Assembly: GCA_029858755.1 (NCBI GenBank)
Contig: JAOUEK010000084.1
Coordinates: 1-7,523, forward strand
DNA length: 7,523 nt
Direction of reading: 5' to 3'
Source of the DNA: Thermoleophilia bacterium
Lineage (GTDB): Bacteria; Actinomycetota; Thermoleophilia; Gaiellales; Gaiellaceae
Shown here in pieces: positions 4,749 to 7,523 of this stretch (positions are counted from its first letter, which is position 1; each line of letters begins with the position of its first letter). The notes under the pieces were generated by a model. That model was not told the DNA's origin, did not search any database, and saw only the letters and a program-made list of their open reading frames with translations. The position numbers were made by a program, and so were the translations under genes.

Positions 4749-5384
4749 CTATTGCGCCAGGTCGCTCCGCAGCCCCTGGCGCTCGGCCCAGAGAACGGCC
4801 TGCACGCGATCGGTCACGCCGAGCTGACGGAAAACGTTCGTGAGGTGACTCTTGACCGTCTTCTCGCTGATGCCGAGGTGCCGCGCGATCAGCTTGTTCG
4901 GCATCCCCTCCAGCAGCGCGGCGAGCACCTCGCGCTCGCGCGGGGAGAGCCCGGCGAGAGGGTCGGGCTCGGTCTTCGCCTCTAGCAGCGAGCGGGCGGC
5001 CCGGGGGTCGAGGGGCGAGCCGCCCGCCGCGGCCGTGCGGATGCCACGGACGACATCGTCCGCCGCTGCGTCCTTCAGCAAGTAGCCGACCGCGCCGGCG
5101 TCGAGCGCTGCCACGATCCGGCGGCGGTCCGAGAACGACGTGAGCACGAGCACCGCTGTTCCGGGCGTCTCCGCCATGATCGCCCGGGTTGCCTCGATGC
5201 CGTCGAGCACCGGCATCTCCAGATCCATGAGCACGACGTCCGGCGCCCGCGCGCGGCAGAGCGCAACCGCCTCGGCACCGTCAGCCGCGGCGCCGACGAG
5301 CTCCAGGTCTGGCTGAGCTGCAATCACACGGCCGAGCCCGTCGCGGAGAACGCCGTGGTCGTCGGCGATGAGCACGCGGATCAT
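4749..5384 (-). CDS. NarL/DosR-family response regulator
   Basis: A full-length 211-residue regulator. The receiver domain (1-120) has acidic pocket Asp8/Asp9 (IADDHGVLRDG), phosphorylation site Asp54 (VVLMDLEMPVLDG), switch Thr82 (VLVLTSFSD) and Lys104 (GYLLKDA). A linker leads to a LuxR-type helix-turn-helix at about 145-200 (LSPREREVLAALLEG, NKLIARHLGISEKTVKSHLT, NVFRQLGVTDRVQAV). All key residues are intact. Its ATG overlaps the kinase stop by 4 nt (ATGA, 5381-5384), so the two are co-expressed. Such regulators dimerise on phosphorylation and bind short dyads. The two near-identical boxes at 4731-4744 and 6761-6774, each upstream of a paralogous secreted protein, are the obvious candidate targets (inference). 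The closest characterised types are LiaR, DesR and DosR; the exact orthologue cannot be told by eye. Confidence 0.95.
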   Translation of the reverse strand: MIRVLIADDHGVLRDGLGRVIAAQPDLELVGAAADGAEAVALCRARAPDVVLMDLEMPVLDGIEATRAIMAETPGTAVLVLTSFSDRRRIVAALDAGAVGYLLKDAAADDVVRGIRTAAAGGSPLDPRAARSLLEAKTEPDPLAGLSPREREVLAALLEGMPNKLIARHLGISEKTVKSHLTNVFRQLGVTDRVQAVLWAERQGLRSDLAQ

Positions 5385-6727
5385 CGGAGCGGCGCCTCGA
5401 GCTCGACCCGCGTACCCTCGCCCGGGCGCGAGTAGACGTCGAGCCTGGCGCCCGACTGCTGCGCGAGCTCCGCGAGCAACGACAGGCCCAGGTGGCCCTC
5501 GGCCGCCCGCTCTGCTCTCGTTTCCGGGCCGAACCCGCGACCGTCGTCCGCTACGACGAGCCGCGCGACGCCGTTGTCGAAGACCAGCTCGACGCGCACG
5601 GAGGAGGCATCTGCATACGCGATCACGTTGCGCACCGCCTCCTGCGCCGCCCGGTAGACGAGCGCCTGCTGTGCGAAGTCGAGAAGCCGGTCGGCATCGT
5701 CCACCGTTAGCGAGACCGAGACGCCGCGCGCCTCGAGCGGGCCGACGAGGTCGGCGAGAGCCGCTTCGAGCCCCTCCACCGCGAGGTTCGGCGGATGGAG
5801 GTCGACGAGCAGCGTGCGCAGGTCTCGCACGTTGTGCCGGAGCTGGTCGATCGCACCGCGCAGCTCTTCCGCCTCGGAGGCGTCGCCCTGGACCGCTGCA
5901 TTCTCCGCCAGCGGGGCCAGAGCGTAGGCGACACCCGCGATGTCCTGCACAGGCCCGTCGTGGAGATACGACGCGATCCGCCGGCGCTCGCGGTTCGACG
6001 CGGCGACGGCTCCCGAGAGAAGCGCCTCCCGCTCCTCGTGCCCGCGCTGGAGGCGTCGGCCGAGCGACCAGACGAGCGGTACCTGGATGATCAGGATCAA
6101 CGCGATCGCTCCGAGGATCGGGGGTGCGAGCGCGGCGAGCAGGCGCCGTGCACTCGCCGTGACCGAGTCGAAGCGCTCGTACAGCTCGAACAGGACGGGC
6201 GTTCCGGACGGCGTGCGGATCGGCGTGTAGGCCTCGATCAGCTCCCCCTGCTGGCGGTCGAGGGCGTTCTCGGGTCTATCGAGGCTGCTCACCTCGACTT
6301 CCGCGCCGCCCTCGCGCAGGAGACGGCGTTGATCGTCGCCGAGCGTGAAGCGCCCGCCGATCTGGGCAGGATCGTCCGAGTAGAGCACGCGCCCGTCGGC
6401 GGACCACAGCTTCACCCGCACGACCGAGCCGCTCAGTACGCGCGTGAGGACGAGGTCGTCGACGGCGCCGATCGCGTCGGGGTCGCCCGTGAGGATGCCC
6501 TCCGCGAGCGCCGACTCGACGAGTTTCCCCGCCTCCTGCACCTTCGTGCGCGTGTCGCGCTTCGCCTCGTCGAGCGCGACCGAGCGGAGCGCGACGTAGC
6601 CGCCGACGGCCGCGAGCGCGAGCGCCGCCGCCGTGCCCGCCGTGAAGAGGCCGAGGACCGAGCGGGCCGTCGGGGGACGCCTCGCGTCAGACCCGGAGAT
6701 CCTGGTTCGATGCCTCATCGCCCCCAT
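5381..6727 (-). CDS. Membrane sensor histidine kinase (NarL-type, HisKA_3)
   Basis: A protein of 448 residues from ATG 6727, chosen because GAGGGG lies about 5 nt upstream; ATG 6730 and 6718 are alternatives. A basic N-terminus precedes membrane segment 1 (about 23-49, LGLFTAGTAAALALAAVGGY) and an extracytoplasmic sensor of about 145 residues (50-195) containing VVRVKLWSADGRVLYSDDP, ALDRQQGELIEAYTPIRT and LFELYERFDSV, a layout like the dCache/PDC-type sensors. Segment 2 follows (about 196-222, PPILGAIALILIIQVPLVWS). Then come the HisKA_3 box SNRERRRIASYLHDGPVQD with phospho-acceptor His256, and an HATPase_c domain with N-box QEAVRNVI (Asn367) and G-box VVADDGRGFG (Asp394) followed by GHLGLSLL. 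It overlaps the regulator gene by 4 nt. The ligand is unknown. The divergent secreted gene at 6841 shares its upstream region. Confidence 0.95.
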   Translation of the reverse strand: MGAMRHRTRISGSDARRPPTARSVLGLFTAGTAAALALAAVGGYVALRSVALDEAKRDTRTKVQEAGKLVESALAEGILTGDPDAIGAVDDLVLTRVLSGSVVRVKLWSADGRVLYSDDPAQIGGRFTLGDDQRRLLREGGAEVEVSSLDRPENALDRQQGELIEAYTPIRTPSGTPVLFELYERFDSVTASARRLLAALAPPILGAIALILIIQVPLVWSLGRRLQRGHEEREALLSGAVAASNRERRRIASYLHDGPVQDIAGVAYALAPLAENAAVQGDASEAEELRGAIDQLRHNVRDLRTLLVDLHPPNLAVEGLEAALADLVGPLEARGVSVSLTVDDADRLLDFAQQALVYRAAQEAVRNVIAYADASSVRVELVFDNGVARLVVADDGRGFGPETRAERAAEGHLGLSLLAELAQQSGARLDVYSRPGEGTRVELEAPLR

Positions 6728-6760
6728 CATTGCCCCTCGGAACGCGCCGCGGGGCCCACC

Positions 6761-6788
6761 GGGACCAATGTCGCATTGCCGTTGGGAC
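6761..6788 (+). promoter_or_regulatory. DosR-like regulatory box and extra half-site in the kinase/secreted-gene intergenic region
   Basis: GACCAATGTCGCATTGCCG (6763-6781) is nearly identical (17/19) to the element before paralogue A. The core GGGACCAATGTCGC (6761-6774) fits the GGGAC-N4-GTCCC dyad with one arm base changed. CAATG-TCG-CATTG inside it is a perfect inverted repeat. A further GGGAC half-site follows at 6784-6788, 23 nt from the first. The element sits between the divergent kinase (start 6727) and paralogue B (start 6841), so it could control both, giving the system positive feedback. Confidence 0.6.
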
Positions 6789-6840
6789 CCCGCACGAGCC
6801 AGGCTCCCTTCGTCCGAAGTCGACCACAAGGAGAGAGCAC

Positions 6841-7221
6841 ATGTCCATCCTGCGCATCACAGCCGTCGCGGCCGTCGCGGCCGCCGCACTCGCCGTCGCT
6901 CCCGCCACGTTCGCCAAGAACGGCGACGTGCAGGTTCGGGGCGTCTGCACACAGAGCTCGAGCGCCAAGCTGAAGCTGAGCAACGAGAACGGTCGAATCG
7001 AGGTCGAGTTCGAGGTCGACCAGAGCAGGAACGGCGTCCCCTGGAAGGTGACGCTGCGCCGGAACGGGACCGCCGGCCGCAGAACGACCGCGGCCACGCG
7101 AGCGCCGAGCGGATCCTTCACCGTCCGGCGCGTGATCGCCAACGCTCCCGGTGCCGATCGCATCAGTGCAGTCGCGACGAGCAGGTCCGGAGAGCGCTGC
7201 ACCGCCGCCGCCTCGTTCTGA
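6841..7221 (+). CDS. Secreted protein of unknown function, paralogue B
   Basis: A 126-residue protein. A clear signal peptide (MSILRITAVAAVAAAALAVA, then PATFA) should be cleaved before KNGDVQV, leaving a mature protein of about 100 residues. This is predicted mostly beta and has two cysteines (RGVC near its start, GERC near its end). The core blocks AKLKLSNENGRIEVEFEVDQ, PWKVTLRR, PSGSFTVRRVI and PGADRISAVATS align with the secreted protein at 4265-4693, so the pair are paralogues. The start is fixed by AAGGAG at 6828-6833, 7 nt upstream of the ATG, and by the signal peptide. It is transcribed divergently from the histidine kinase and preceded by the shared regulatory box. No enzymatic motif, lipobox or wall anchor is visible. 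A binding or ligand-presenting role outside the cell is possible but not shown by the sequence. Confidence 0.9.
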   Translation: MSILRITAVAAVAAAALAVAPATFAKNGDVQVRGVCTQSSSAKLKLSNENGRIEVEFEVDQSRNGVPWKVTLRRNGTAGRRTTAATRAPSGSFTVRRVIANAPGADRISAVATSRSGERCTAAASF

Positions 7222-7493
7222 GTCCGATGCCGCCCGGATCGCCGTCGTAGAGCACGTTCCTGACGCGCGTCCCCGCCGCGAGGCGCCAAGAGGACGTGGC
7301 CACTGACCATGTGACCGACATATGGGCACAGCCCGTTGAGCCGCGCTGCAATCCGTCGCCTCCTGCCGGCCGCATGTCGTCTGCCGGCCCACGCGGTCCG
7401 ATCGCCCGCTAGCTCAAGGGTAGGCGCGCCTCCGCAGAAACTCCCGATGGTCGCCGCGCGCGGTCGTGTAACAGTGGCGGGCGAAGGGAGGAC
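7222..7493. other. Intergenic stretch without a recognisable gene
   Basis: No convincing coding frame is seen on either strand. A minus-strand frame reads AGTRVRNVLYDGDPGGIGLR but overlaps the end of the secreted gene and matches no family I know. The 9-base direct repeat CTGCCGGCC occurs at 7363-7371 and 7381-7389. A tRNA-like fragment (TAGCTC..GGGTAG near 7410-7422) does not fold into a tRNA. Confidence 0.5.
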
Positions 7494-7495
7494 GT

Positions 7496-7523
7496 GTGCG
7501 ACTCCAGACTGACACCGCTCCCG
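7496..7523 (+). CDS. Possible start of a gene running off the right edge
   Basis: AGGGAGG (7485-7491) is a strong ribosome binding site placed 4 nt before GTG 7496, which opens a frame reading MRLQTDTAP to the window end. GTG 7494 (MCDSRLTPLP) is an alternative but sits too close to the site. Nine codons are too few to identify a product, and the call rests on the ribosome site alone. Confidence 0.35.

Noticed and set aside
4164..4985. Plus-strand frame of 273 codons over the permease relic, secreted gene A and the end of the regulator
   Set aside because: It overlaps three better supported features, and its product shows no domain or typical coding pattern.
5795..6973. A long open frame on the plus strand (392 codons) opposite the histidine kinase
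   Set aside because: It is Arg/Glu/Ala-rich with no recognisable domain and is antisense to a kinase whose motifs are all intact; long empty frames are normal at this GC content.
7363..7389. Direct repeat CTGCCGGCC twice, 9 nt each with 9 nt between
   Set aside because: It has only two short GC-rich copies with no further units, so it is neither a CRISPR nor a convincing terminator.
7403..7483. tRNA-like fragment: CGCCCGC/GCGGGCG flanks 81 nt apart with TAGCTC..GGGTAG after the first
   Set aside because: The D stem has two mismatched pairs, and no anticodon stem or TTCGA T-loop can be formed; chance GC pairing is likely.

Overview
The window is high-GC DNA with densely packed genes, short ATGA/GTGA overlaps between co-transcribed genes, GTG starts and TAnnnT-like -10 elements. 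Together with the protein types (PadR/HAAS pair, HypF, NarL-type two-component system, stand-alone class III cyclase domain) this suggests an actinobacterium, possibly a Thermoleophilia-type lineage (Gaiellales/Solirubrobacterales). That placement is inferred from remembered resemblance, not from a database search.

Left part (1-1660): the first 263 codons of hypF, the hydrogenase maturation carbamoyltransferase, run off the left edge on the minus strand. Divergent from it is a compact VapBC-type toxin-antitoxin operon (ribbon-helix-helix antitoxin, PIN-domain toxin) with an inverted-repeat operator over its start. A tRNA-Thr(GGU) gene follows.

Middle part (1660-4260): this looks like accessory DNA with gene decay. 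It holds a 90-residue conserved-looking protein of unknown function, a perfect 14-bp hairpin, a class III nucleotide cyclase pseudogene broken by an internal deletion and frameshift, a PadR regulator with a palindromic operator over its start codon, a membrane protein joining a HAAS-like cytoplasmic region to an extracytoplasmic PASTA domain, and the last ~57 codons of a lost FtsX/MacB-type ABC permease.

Right part (4265-7221) is the most interesting unit. A NarL/DosR-type histidine kinase and response regulator (4-nt overlap, minus strand) are bracketed by two paralogous small secreted proteins of unknown function. The left one lies downstream of the regulator on the same strand; the right one is divergent from the kinase. 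Both secreted genes are preceded by the same 19-nt element (17 of 19 bases identical), whose core resembles the GGGAC-N4-GTCCC dyad bound by DosR-type regulators. The simplest reading is a self-contained signalling module in which the kinase senses something outside the membrane and its regulator switches on both secreted paralogues. The last ~300 bases hold little except a possible gene start at the right edge.
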